Shown piece by piece: positions 1-7,273 of a stretch of DNA of 64,000 bases. Position numbers and translations under genes: made by a program. The notes under the pieces were generated by a model that ran no database searches, had not been told where the DNA came from, and was given only the letters and a program-made list of their open reading frames with translations. Origin of the DNA: Kribbella monticola (lineage in GTDB: Bacteria; Actinomycetota; Actinomycetes; Propionibacteriales; Kribbellaceae); contig NZ_QFXK01000022.1 of assembly GCF_003261635.1 (NCBI RefSeq), positions 186,001 to 250,000 of the forward strand, written 5' to 3'. How positions within the stretch are numbered: position 1 is the first letter of the stretch; every line of letters starts with the position of its first letter.

Positions 1-1
1 G

Positions 2-1441
2 CTGCTGGACGCCGACGACGTCCACAACGTGCACACCGCGTTGACGGCTCGCGACATGGATCCGGACCTGAAGATCGTCATCCAGATGGTCAATCCGCGG
101 CTCGGTGGTCAGCTGCACAACCTGCTCGGCGACTGCGTGGTCATCGCCGGACCCTCGCTGGCGGCACCGGCGTTCGTCGCCGACGCGCTGGAGGACGACG
201 AGCTGACCTGGTTCGAGGTCGGCGGCCGCCGGCTCGTGGCCGGTCCGGCCGCGCTCATCCGGACACCGCACCTGACTGTGCTTGCCGACACCAGTTCGTC
301 CGCGACACCTGAGCTGCTGCCCGCGGTGAGTCCGGACCCGGCCGGTGACATCGTGGTTGGGACCGGGCTGCGCAAGGTGCTGCGGACCAGGGACGTCCGC
401 CGGGCCGGCTGGCTGATGGCGACCCGGGACGTGATGGATCGCCGGGTCCGGGTCATCGGGGCTGTGATGGCCGGGCTGATCCTGACCGGTACGGCGCTGA
501 CGCACTGGATCGCCCACGTCGAATGGCTCCGGGCGCTCTATCTGGCCGCCGGTGCGGTGACGTCGGCCGGGATCGAGGACAACACCTTCTCGGACGCCAA
601 GCCGTGGGCCAAGGTCGCCGCGGTCGTCGTCCAGCTCACCGGGATCGTGTTGATGGCACTGCTGACCGCGGTGATCGTCGACTCGTTGATCGGCGCCCGG
701 CTGTCCCGGGTGATCGGCGGCGTCCGTGGCCGGCCACGCAATCACGTGGTGGTCTGCGGACTAGGCACGGTCGGGGCCCGGGTGCTGGAGATCCTGGTCG
801 AACGAGGCGTGGCCGTGGTCGGCGTGGAGCACGACGACGACGCCCCCGGCGTACAGACTGCTCATCGATTGCGGATCCCGGTGGTGATCGGGGACAGCAG
901 CAACGAGGAGACGTTGCGGTCGGCCGGGGTCCAGCGAGCCCAGGCGGTGCTCGCGATCACCAACGGCGACATCACCAATCTCGAGTCCGCGATGGTGGTC
1001 CGCGAGTTGAACCCCGATGCGCGGATCACGATGCGGATGTTCGACCACGACCTGGCCCAGCGGGTCGAGCGGCAGTTGGGGCTCGGGCACAGCCGGTCGG
1101 TGTCGATGCTGGTCGCACCGGCCATCGCGGCGGCAGTGGCGAACAGGCGCAGTCAGGCGACGATTCCGGCCGGCCGCCGGGTCCTGCTGCTGACTGAGGT
1201 CACGGTCGAGCGAGACTCGGTGGCGGTCGGCAAGCGCCTCGGTGAGCTGGACGAGGCCGGCGGGTTGCGAGTGCTGGCGAGGCAGGACGGCAACGGCTGG
1301 GACTGGGAGCCCGCGTTCGACCGGCCCCTCGCGCCAGGCACCCGGCTGGCGGTCGCGGGCACCCGGAGCGGCCTCGCTCGGCTGCTGCTGGCCACCCGCG
1401 CTCCACACCGTTCGGGGCCGTCGGGGAGGATGGACCCATGA
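2..1441 (+). CDS. Ion-channel-like membrane protein with RCK/TrkA-N domains (5' truncated)
   Basis: The reading frame is open from base 2, so the gene starts before the window; 479 residues are visible. The visible start is the end of a first RCK-like domain. A membrane segment (about 149-171), a re-entrant pore-like stretch (about 172-195) and a second membrane segment (about 203-232) follow. A second Rossmann-type RCK domain opens with CGLGTVGA (about 252-259) and has the expected acidic residue later (GVEHDDD). The family comprises ligand-gated monovalent cation channels of the cytoplasmic membrane whose RCK domains bind nucleotide or ions. The pore stretch reads VTSAGIED where a K+ filter would read TVGYGD, so ion selectivity is unclear and a non-K+ or Castor/Pollux-like channel is possible. 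It ends 37 bases before the next gene and may be cotranscribed with it. Confidence 0.8.
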   Translation: MLDADDVHNVHTALTARDMDPDLKIVIQMVNPRLGGQLHNLLGDCVVIAGPSLAAPAFVADALEDDELTWFEVGGRRLVAGPAALIRTPHLTVLADTSSSATPELLPAVSPDPAGDIVVGTGLRKVLRTRDVRRAGWLMATRDVMDRRVRVIGAVMAGLILTGTALTHWIAHVEWLRALYLAAGAVTSAGIEDNTFSDAKPWAKVAAVVVQLTGIVLMALLTAVIVDSLIGARLSRVIGGVRGRPRNHVVVCGLGTVGARVLEILVERGVAVVGVEHDDDAPGVQTAHRLRIPVVIGDSSNEETLRSAGVQRAQAVLAITNGDITNLESAMVVRELNPDARITMRMFDHDLAQRVERQLGLGHSRSVSMLVAPAIAAAVANRRSQATIPAGRRVLLLTEVTVERDSVAVGKRLGELDEAGGLRVLARQDGNGWDWEPAFDRPLAPGTRLAVAGTRSGLARLLLATRAPHRSGPSGRMDP

Positions 1442-1478
1442 CCGTACGTACCGACCGACTGCCGACCGGAGGCCACCG

Positions 1479-2423
1479 GTGAGCCAGCCGAACTTCTCCC
1501 GTCCCGGGGCGATCGACCTGTCGTCCCTGCGCAAGCCCGCCGCACCACGACCCGGTGCCGCAACACCCGGAGCCCCGGCGGCTCCCGGTGGCGCCGCGAC
1601 CGGTGGTGCGTACGTGCTGAACGTGACCGAGCCGACCTTCCAGGCCGACGTGATCGAGCGCTCGATCCAGGTGCCGGTGATCGTCGAGTTCCACTCGCCG
1701 CGCTCGGAGGCGTCGCTCGCGCTCAGCCCGATCCTGGTCAAACTGTCCACCGAGTACGCCGGCAAGTTCCTGCTGACCCGGATCGACATCGACGCGAACC
1801 CGCAACTGGCGCAGGCGGTCGGCGTGCAGACCGTGCCGCTGGTGATCGCCGTACTGCGTGGGCAGGTGGTCCCGCTCTTCCAGGGTGCCGTCGGTGAGCC
1901 GGAGGCACGTCAGTACGTCGACCAGTTGCTCACGGTGGCCGTTGCCAACGGCATCACCGGCCGCACGGACCCGGTCGGCCCGGCCGGTGCGGAAGAGGCG
2001 GCCGAGCCCGAGCCGGACCCGCGGTACGAGGCGGCCGAGAACGCTCTGGCCGCGGGCGACCTGGACGGCGCGATCACGGCGTACGAGGTGTTGCTCAAGG
2101 AGACGCCGAACGACGCGGAGGCCAAGGCAGGGCTGGCCCGGGTCCAGTTGGTGAAGCGGACCCGCGACGTGCCGGCCGAGGTGCGGATTAGGGCTGCCGA
2201 CAACCCGACCGACATCGAGGCGCAGCAGTTGGTCGCCGATGTCGATCTGATGGGCGGGCACGTGGAAGACGCCTTCGCCCGGCTGATCAAGACGATCCAG
2301 CTGACCGCGGGCGACGAGCGCGACGCCGTCCGCAAGCATCTGCTCGAGCTCTTCGAGGTGGTCGGCGCCGACGACGAGCGCGTCGTCAAGGCCCGCCGCC
2401 GGCTGATGGCAGCGCTGTTCTAA
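1479..2423 (+). CDS. Thioredoxin-fold/TPR co-chaperone-like protein (CnoX/YbbN type)
   Basis: 314 residues. The GTG at 1479 is chosen because CCGGAGGCC lies just upstream; longer in-frame starts would run deep into the channel gene. After a Pro/Ala-rich leader of about 45 residues comes a thioredoxin fold (about 50-155), then a helical tetratricopeptide region (about 180-314) with an AENALAAGDLDGAITAYE repeat. Where thioredoxin carries WCGPC this protein reads HSPRSEAS, so it has no redox cysteine pair and probably acts as a holdase or adaptor, as in the E. coli YbbN/CnoX family. Its partners in actinobacteria are not evident from the sequence. It converges on the MarR gene with a 4-base overlap. 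Confidence 0.85.
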   Translation: MSQPNFSRPGAIDLSSLRKPAAPRPGAATPGAPAAPGGAATGGAYVLNVTEPTFQADVIERSIQVPVIVEFHSPRSEASLALSPILVKLSTEYAGKFLLTRIDIDANPQLAQAVGVQTVPLVIAVLRGQVVPLFQGAVGEPEARQYVDQLLTVAVANGITGRTDPVGPAGAEEAAEPEPDPRYEAAENALAAGDLDGAITAYEVLLKETPNDAEAKAGLARVQLVKRTRDVPAEVRIRAADNPTDIEAQQLVADVDLMGGHVEDAFARLIKTIQLTAGDERDAVRKHLLELFEVVGADDERVVKARRRLMAALF

Positions 2424-2863
2424 GAGGTCTTCAGGATCGGATCGTTCGTGAGGGACTCCGACACCCGCGCCAGCAGAGTGCGCAGGGTGTCGAGTTCCTC
2501 CGCGGTGAACGCGGCCGCCAGACGGCGTTCTACTCCGGCGGCCCGCTCGTCGGCCTGGTCGAGGGCCTTCCGGCCGGTCGGCGTCGTGCGGGTTTCGATG
2601 ACGTGCCGATGCAGTGGGTGCGGCGTGCGCTCGATCAGCGCGGCCGACTCCAGGTTGCGCAGGATCGTGGTCATCGTCTGAGGTGTCACCAGGCAACGCC
2701 GGGCCAGCTCGGCGGCTGAGATGCCCGGTTGCTCGTCCAAGACGAAGAGCGCCGCGTACTGCGGAACGGTCAGCCCGGCAGGCTTCACGGCGGCCGCCTT
2801 CGCGGTGGTGAGTTCCTGCTCGACCCGCTTGAGGTGGCTGCCCAGGCGCTCCTCGAATGACAT
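2420..2863 (-). CDS. MarR-family transcriptional regulator
   Basis: A dimeric winged-helix repressor-type protein of 147 residues from the second methionine. That start is preferred because AGGGAC lies about 8 bases upstream, whereas the first ATG (2869) is almost on top of it. The winged helix spans about residues 30-100, with a typical recognition-helix segment (LARRCLVTPQTMTTIL) and a wing containing ERTPHPLHRHVIETR. The end is a coiled dimerisation helix. The MarR family usually senses small phenolic or lipophilic ligands and represses neighbouring genes. It is divergent from the secreted propeller gene at 2967, about 100 bases away, which is a plausible target. Confidence 0.9.
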   Translation of the reverse strand: MSFEERLGSHLKRVEQELTTAKAAAVKPAGLTVPQYAALFVLDEQPGISAAELARRCLVTPQTMTTILRNLESAALIERTPHPLHRHVIETRTTPTGRKALDQADERAAGVERRLAAAFTAEELDTLRTLLARVSESLTNDPILKTS

Positions 2864-2905
2864 CCGCATGTCCCTATCGTACGAACGTAGCTATCTGTAT
2901 ATGCA

Positions 2906-2934
2906 TTGACAGCCATCAGAGCTCTGATTAGTCT
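2906..2934 (+). promoter_or_regulatory. Sigma-70-type promoter of the secreted propeller gene
   Basis: TTGACA (2906-2911), a 17-base spacer and TAGTCT (2929-2934) form a near-consensus housekeeping promoter in the divergent gap between the marR gene and the secreted propeller gene. Transcription would start near 2941, about 25 bases before the ATG at 2967. The surrounding AT-rich stretch is the obvious place for MarR control. Confidence 0.6.
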
Positions 2935-2966
2935 CCGTGCTCGTATCCAATCGAGGGAGGCATCAG

Positions 2967-3962
2967 ATGTTCCGACGCACAGCGGCAGCCGTCGCTCTGC
3001 TCACGTTCGCGACCGCGGCGCCGGCGTCCGTAGTACCGGCGTCCGCACTGCGGGCCGACGCGTCGCGGGGATGGCCGGGGACGATCAGAGGGCAGACCGC
3101 GGATCGGTATCCGGAAGGAGTGACCTGGGATCCGAGCCGGCAGGCGTTCCTGGTCGGCTCGATAGCGACCGGACGGATCGACGTGGTGGACCGTCACGGC
3201 AGGTCGAGGCCGTTGGTCGAACAGGCGCCGGGGGTTTCGACGTTCGGCCTGCATGTCGATGCCGTGCGCAACCGATTCCTGGTGACGTACGCCGATATCG
3301 GCAGCGGGGAGCGGTCGTCAGAGCCAACCACCTCCAAGCAGTCCGGCGTCGCGATCTACAACCTGCGGACCGGGCGGCTGCAGTACCGGGTCGACCTGAA
3401 CACGCCCGCGCTGAACCCGGCGGGCGGCCGGCACGGGGTCAACGATCTGGCGATCGACCGTCGCGGCAACGCCTATGTCACCGATCCCGCCGGGGATGCG
3501 ATCTACCGGATCACCCCACAGGGCAAGGCGTCCGTGCTCGTCCGGGATGCCCGGCTGGCCAGCCCGAGGATCGGGATGAACGGGATCGTCTGGGATCCGG
3601 CGGGCTACCTGCTCGCAGTCCGGTACGACGTCGGCTCGGTGCTGAAGATCTCGCCGGCCGGTGCGATCACCGAGGTGAAGTTGCCCAAGGCGCTGGTGGG
3701 CGGCGACGGGCTCGCGATGACGGCCGATCGCAAGTTGGTTGCCGTCACCAACAAGCTTGGTGCGCCCGGGGTGGAAGAGGTGGCCGTGCTGCGGAGTACG
3801 GACAACTACCGGTCGGCCCGGGTGGTCGCGGCGAAGGCGTGGCCGATCGGCGGCCCCACCACGGTCGCGCTCAGCCCGCACGGGATGTACGTGCTGAGTG
3901 GCCGGATCGACGTCCTGCTGGCCGGCGGCCAGTCGAACGAATTCGACCTGCATCGGTTCTGA
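2967..3962 (+). CDS. Secreted SMP-30/gluconolactonase-like beta-propeller protein
   Basis: 331 residues starting at ATG 2967, six bases after GAGGGAGG; the upstream GTG at 2937 lies over the probable transcription start and is rejected. The first 30 or so residues form a Sec signal peptide (a short RR region, then AAAVALLTFATAA, then a small-residue cleavage zone). The mature protein has propeller repeats with NDLAIDRRGNAYVTD and NGIVWDPAGYLLAVRY blades, as in SMP-30/gluconolactonase and superoxide-dismutase-like propellers, so an extracytoplasmic lactonase or carbohydrate-binding role is possible. No catalytic assignment can be made. The gene has its own promoter and faces a MarR regulator. 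Confidence 0.75.
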   Translation: MFRRTAAAVALLTFATAAPASVVPASALRADASRGWPGTIRGQTADRYPEGVTWDPSRQAFLVGSIATGRIDVVDRHGRSRPLVEQAPGVSTFGLHVDAVRNRFLVTYADIGSGERSSEPTTSKQSGVAIYNLRTGRLQYRVDLNTPALNPAGGRHGVNDLAIDRRGNAYVTDPAGDAIYRITPQGKASVLVRDARLASPRIGMNGIVWDPAGYLLAVRYDVGSVLKISPAGAITEVKLPKALVGGDGLAMTADRKLVAVTNKLGAPGVEEVAVLRSTDNYRSARVVAAKAWPIGGPTTVALSPHGMYVLSGRIDVLLAGGQSNEFDLHRF

Positions 3963-3974
3963 GCGTGTGAACTG

Positions 3975-4004
3975 TTGACAGGCAACGTCGACAGTTTTGA
4001 GAAT
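3975..4004 (+). promoter_or_regulatory. Promoter giving a probable leaderless mRNA for the RpiR gene
   Basis: TTGACA (3975-3980) is followed after 18 bases by GAGAAT (3999-4004). The ATG of the next gene is at 4012, seven bases beyond the -10 box, exactly where transcription should begin. No Shine-Dalgarno sequence precedes that ATG, so the mRNA is probably leaderless, as is common in actinobacteria. Confidence 0.5.
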
Positions 4005-4011
4005 CATTCAC

Positions 4012-4881
4012 ATGAATGCCGGCGAGCGTCTCGAAGCGCGGATCCACGGCTTGCTGCCGGGGTTGAGTCCGGCCCAACGGCAGGTCGCCGACGAGGTACT
4101 GCGGGATCCGGCCGCCGCAGCCTCGTCGACGATCGGCGAACTGGCCGCCCGCTGCGGTACCTCGTTGCCCAGCGTCACCCGCTTCTGCCTGGCGCTCGGA
4201 CTCAGCGGCTACGCCGAACTCAGGCTGGCGCTGGCGGCCGAAAGCGGACGGTCCAGCGCCAGTTGGGAGCTGGGCACCGGGGGAGAGGTCGGCGCGGACG
4301 ACAGTCTGGACGACGTACTGCGTACCCTCCTGCGGGCCGACGCTCGCGCGCTGGAGGACACTGTCGCCGAGCTGGACGTCCGTGCCCTAGCGCAGGCGGT
4401 CCGGGCCGTCTCCGACGCCAGGCGAATCGACCTGTACGCCGTGGGTGGGTCGGCCACCGTCGCTGAGGATCTCCGGCTGCGGCTGCACCGGATCGGTCGT
4501 AGTGCGAACTGCTGGAGCGACGTGCACAACGCGTTGACCAGTGCGGCACTGCTCGGTGCCGGCGACGTCGCGATCGGCCTGTCGCACAGCGGCGAGACGG
4601 TCGAAGTACTGGAGCCGCTGACCCGCGCCCGGGGCCAGGGCGCGCGAACCGTTGCCATCACCAACTACCCGAGGTCACCGATCGCGCGCGAAGCGGATGT
4701 CGTACTGATCACGGCCGCGCGGGACGTGACCTTTCGGACGGGCGGTCTGTCGGGGCGGCACGCGCAGATGATCGTCCTCGACGCGTTGTACATCGGAGTG
4801 GCTCAGCGCGACTACTCCTTGGCTGAGCAGGCCTTCGACGTCACGGCCGACGCTGTCGCGGCGCATCGGGTCCAGCGCTGA
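4012..4881 (+). CDS. MurR/RpiR-family transcriptional regulator
   Basis: 289 residues. The N-terminal helix-turn-helix (about 1-80) contains the family signature SPAQRQVADEVL and a second helix pair TIGELAARCGTSLPSVTRFC. The C-terminal SIS sugar-phosphate-binding domain (about 110-270) shows the VGGSATVAEDLRLRL and IGLSHSGETVEV loops that hold phosphosugars. Members repress or activate sugar-phosphate or amino-sugar genes. ATG 4012 is chosen over the TTG at 3997, which lies within the promoter. The 3' end overlaps the convergent citrate synthase gene by 41 bases. No sugar catabolic genes are adjacent, so the target is unknown. Confidence 0.9.
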   Translation: MNAGERLEARIHGLLPGLSPAQRQVADEVLRDPAAAASSTIGELAARCGTSLPSVTRFCLALGLSGYAELRLALAAESGRSSASWELGTGGEVGADDSLDDVLRTLLRADARALEDTVAELDVRALAQAVRAVSDARRIDLYAVGGSATVAEDLRLRLHRIGRSANCWSDVHNALTSAALLGAGDVAIGLSHSGETVEVLEPLTRARGQGARTVAITNYPRSPIAREADVVLITAARDVTFRTGGLSGRHAQMIVLDALYIGVAQRDYSLAEQAFDVTADAVAAHRVQR

Positions 4882-6031
4882 TCGGCAGACCCGTGTAGAT
4901 GCCGGCGGCGCGGAACCGCAGGCCTGGTTCGGCGTACTCCTCCAGCGCATGGGCCGTCCACCCGATGATGCGCGCGATCGCGAACAGCGCCTCACCGGCG
5001 TCCGGGCGGAAGCCGTGGGTGTGCATCATCGCGGCGACCGCGAGATCGCTGTTGGGGAATCCGGGCACCTTCTCCGTGAGGTTTTGGATGCTGTGCAGAG
5101 CGGGGCTGTCGGCAAGCAGTTCGAACAGCGCCTCCGCGCGAGGGTCGCGCTGCTGATAGATGCGATGGCCGAACCCCGGCACCGGCTCACCGGAGCGCAA
5201 CTGATCTGACAGTGCCTCGACCGGATCTTGCAGCGCTCGTTCGAGGAACTTGTAGGCCAGCGTCGTCGCAGCCCCGTGGTAGTGCCCGTCGAGAGCGCCG
5301 AGGCCGGCCGACACCACGGAGTACAGGTTGGCGCGTGCGCTCGCCGCGACCCGCGCAGCGATCGTGGAGACGGCTAGACCGTGGTCTGCCAACAGGATCA
5401 AGGCAGCATCCAGTACTGCGGGTTGCGGCGGTTGTGTGCTGACCTTCGGCCAAAGCCTGGCGCCCAGCGTGCCCACCGTGGTTTCACCGGGCAGCGCATC
5501 AACCAGTACGCCGAGGAGCCGGCGCGCAGCGGCCATCACTGATTCCGGTGCGAGCCCGAAGCGCAGCGGGTCTCCAGCGCCCAGTACTGCGACGGCTATC
5601 CGCAACTGGTCCGTCATTCGCGCGCTCGATGGCGCCACGTTCATCGCAGCACGAGCGAGCGCCACTGACTCCGGGGGAGCGGGGAAGGGGTCCTGCTCTG
5701 CCAGCTCGCCCGTCCATAGCAGGTGTGCGACCGACTCGACCGTGCTGGTGGTGGCGAGCTCGCTGGCGAGGCGGCCGCGGTAGTACAGCTCGTCGTCCTG
5801 CAGCAGGCTCAGCTCTGTTTCGATCCGCTCGACCACGCCGGGGTGTTCCACGCTCCGGCCGGCCAGCCGCTCCACGTCGGCCGCGGCGAACAGGCTGCCG
5901 CGTCGGCCGCGAGCTCGAACGCTGGTGAGCTGCCCCCGGCTGACGTAGGCGTAGATCGTCTCCGGCTTCACGTTGAGCCGGCGAGCGACCTCGGCCGTCG
6001 TCAGGTAATTCTCGTCACTCTGCTGTGCCAT
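4841..6031 (-). CDS. Citrate synthase family protein with N-terminal helix-turn-helix domain
   Basis: 396 residues. The first 55 or so form an excisionase/MerR-type helix-turn-helix (LTTAEVARRLNVKPETIYAY, then a SVRARGRRGSLF wing), joined to a citrate synthase fold. The catalytic positions appear kept: a histidine in GHYHGAATT, a second in GFGHRIYQQRDPRA and an aspartate in FPNSDLAVAAM. It may therefore condense oxaloacetate with acetyl- or propionyl-CoA, or sense these ligands. The fusion suggests a regulator that reads a citrate-synthase ligand. ATG 6031 is preceded by GGAGCGG. It is divergent from a conventional citrate synthase across a 75-base gap holding palindromes, the likely autoregulatory site. 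Confidence 0.9.
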   Translation of the reverse strand: MAQQSDENYLTTAEVARRLNVKPETIYAYVSRGQLTSVRARGRRGSLFAAADVERLAGRSVEHPGVVERIETELSLLQDDELYYRGRLASELATTSTVESVAHLLWTGELAEQDPFPAPPESVALARAAMNVAPSSARMTDQLRIAVAVLGAGDPLRFGLAPESVMAAARRLLGVLVDALPGETTVGTLGARLWPKVSTQPPQPAVLDAALILLADHGLAVSTIAARVAASARANLYSVVSAGLGALDGHYHGAATTLAYKFLERALQDPVEALSDQLRSGEPVPGFGHRIYQQRDPRAEALFELLADSPALHSIQNLTEKVPGFPNSDLAVAAMMHTHGFRPDAGEALFAIARIIGWTAHALEEYAEPGLRFRAAGIYTGLPISAGPDAPRQRRP

Positions 6032-6049
6032 CCACCGCTCCGCGAGCCG

Positions 6050-6099
6050 TTCATATTGACTGGATCAACATTGACAATACTTGATTCGAGTTCAAGTCT
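6050..6099. promoter_or_regulatory. Divergent promoters and paired TTGA/TCAA palindromes between two citrate synthase genes
   Basis: On the plus strand TTGACA (6071-6076), 17 bases and AAGTCT (6094-6099) place the transcript start at or next to ATG 6107. On the minus strand TTGTCA (complement of 6072-6077), 16 bases and TATGAA (complement of 6050-6055) would drive the HTH-citrate synthase. Two palindromes cover them: TTGACTGGATCAA (6056-6068) and TTGATTCGAGTTCAA (6081-6095), 25 bases apart start to start. They are good candidates for binding by the HTH domain encoded at 4841-6031. Confidence 0.55.
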
Positions 6100-6106
6100 G
6101 AGACGC

Positions 6107-7273
6107 ATGTCAATTTCACTGGAAAGCCCGGTCGACGGACCGATCGAAGTACCCGCAGGGCTGCGCAACGTCGTGGTGACCGAGACCCGGCTCGGCGACG
6201 TCCGCGGTGACGAGGGCTTCTACCACTACCGGCAGTACTCCGCCATCGACCTGGCGCGCTCGAAGACGGTCGAGGACGTCTGGTTCCTGTTGTTCGAGGG
6301 CCGGCTGCCGAACGCGGCCGAGCGCGCCGGCTTCCTGGCCGAGCTCGCGCCACTTCGGCTGCTGCCGCCCGAAGTACAGGCTGTTCTTCCTGCGATCGCG
6401 GCTGCGGGGTCGTCGTTCAATCCGCTGGCCGGGTTGCGGACCGCGCTGTCTGTGCTGGCCGCGGCTCGTGAGCTGCCGCCGCTGTGGGATGCCGATCCGG
6501 CTCGGCGGAAGGCCGACGCGACGCTTGTCTGCGCGGTGACGCCGACGATTCTGGCTGCGCTGTACAGGTTGCGTGCGGGGCTGGAGCCGTTGGAGCCACG
6601 CGACGACTTGGGCGCCGCAGCTCAGTGGTTGTACCTCGTCACCGGCGAGGTACCGGATGAGTCGAAGACCCGGGCCATCGAGCACTATCTGATCGCGACG
6701 ATCGACCACGGTTTCAACGCCTCGACCTTCACCGCGCGGGTGATCGCGTCGACCGGTGCCGACGTGGTGTCCGCGGTCGCCGGGGCGATCGGTGCGTTCT
6801 CGGGACCGTTGCACGGCGGCGCGCCCGACCGCGCGCTGGCCAGCCTGGACGAGATCGGTACGCCGGACCGGATCGACGCGTGGGTCCGGGCGAAGGTGAG
6901 CTCCGGCGACCGGATCATGGGCTTCGGGCACGCGGTCTACCGCACCGAGGACCCGCGGTCGCTGATGCTTCGCGACATCGCGCAAGAACTCGGCGGTGAC
7001 CTGGTCGACTTCGCCACGACCGTGGAGCGGCGCATCGTCGAGGTGCTCGCCGAACTCAAGCCCGGCCGCAACCTCTATGCGAACGTCGAGTTCTACGCAG
7101 GCGTGGTGATGTCCCTGTGCGGTCTGCCGCGCGAACTGTTCACGCCGACCTTCGCGGTCAGCCGCGTGATCGGCTGGAGCGCCAACATCCTCGAACAGGC
7201 CGGTACATCGAAGATCATCCGGCCATCCGCCCGCTACGTCGGCGAAGCCCCTCCGGTGCCCGTCCCCAACTAG
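6107..7273 (+). CDS. citA: Citrate synthase (actinobacterial CitA/citrate synthase 2 type)
   Basis: 388 residues from ATG 6107, giving MSISLESP; the open frame runs further upstream but crosses the promoter. The enzyme would condense acetyl-CoA (or propionyl-CoA) with oxaloacetate at the entry to the TCA or methylcitrate cycle. The usual catalytic histidines are visible in GPLHGGAPDRA and GFGHAVYRTEDPR. The third catalytic position, normally aspartate in NVDFYSG, is glutamate here (NVEFYAGVV), and the later GWSAH motif reads GWSANILEQ. Similar variants occur in actinobacterial secondary citrate synthases, as far as I recall. The 3' end overlaps the convergent monooxygenase by four bases. No Shine-Dalgarno sequence is seen, so translation is probably leaderless. 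Confidence 0.9.
   Translation: MSISLESPVDGPIEVPAGLRNVVVTETRLGDVRGDEGFYHYRQYSAIDLARSKTVEDVWFLLFEGRLPNAAERAGFLAELAPLRLLPPEVQAVLPAIAAAGSSFNPLAGLRTALSVLAAARELPPLWDADPARRKADATLVCAVTPTILAALYRLRAGLEPLEPRDDLGAAAQWLYLVTGEVPDESKTRAIEHYLIATIDHGFNASTFTARVIASTGADVVSAVAGAIGAFSGPLHGGAPDRALASLDEIGTPDRIDAWVRAKVSSGDRIMGFGHAVYRTEDPRSLMLRDIAQELGGDLVDFATTVERRIVEVLAELKPGRNLYANVEFYAGVVMSLCGLPRELFTPTFAVSRVIGWSANILEQAGTSKIIRPSARYVGEAPPVPVPN

Noticed and set aside
2906..3970. An Arg-rich open frame overlapping the secreted propeller gene in another frame
   Set aside because: The composition is atypical, it has no ribosome-binding site, and the propeller frame has a signal peptide and promoter.
5723..6106. N-terminal extension of the second citrate synthase
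   Set aside because: It crosses the divergent promoters and the other citrate synthase gene. The protein family starts near ATG 6107.
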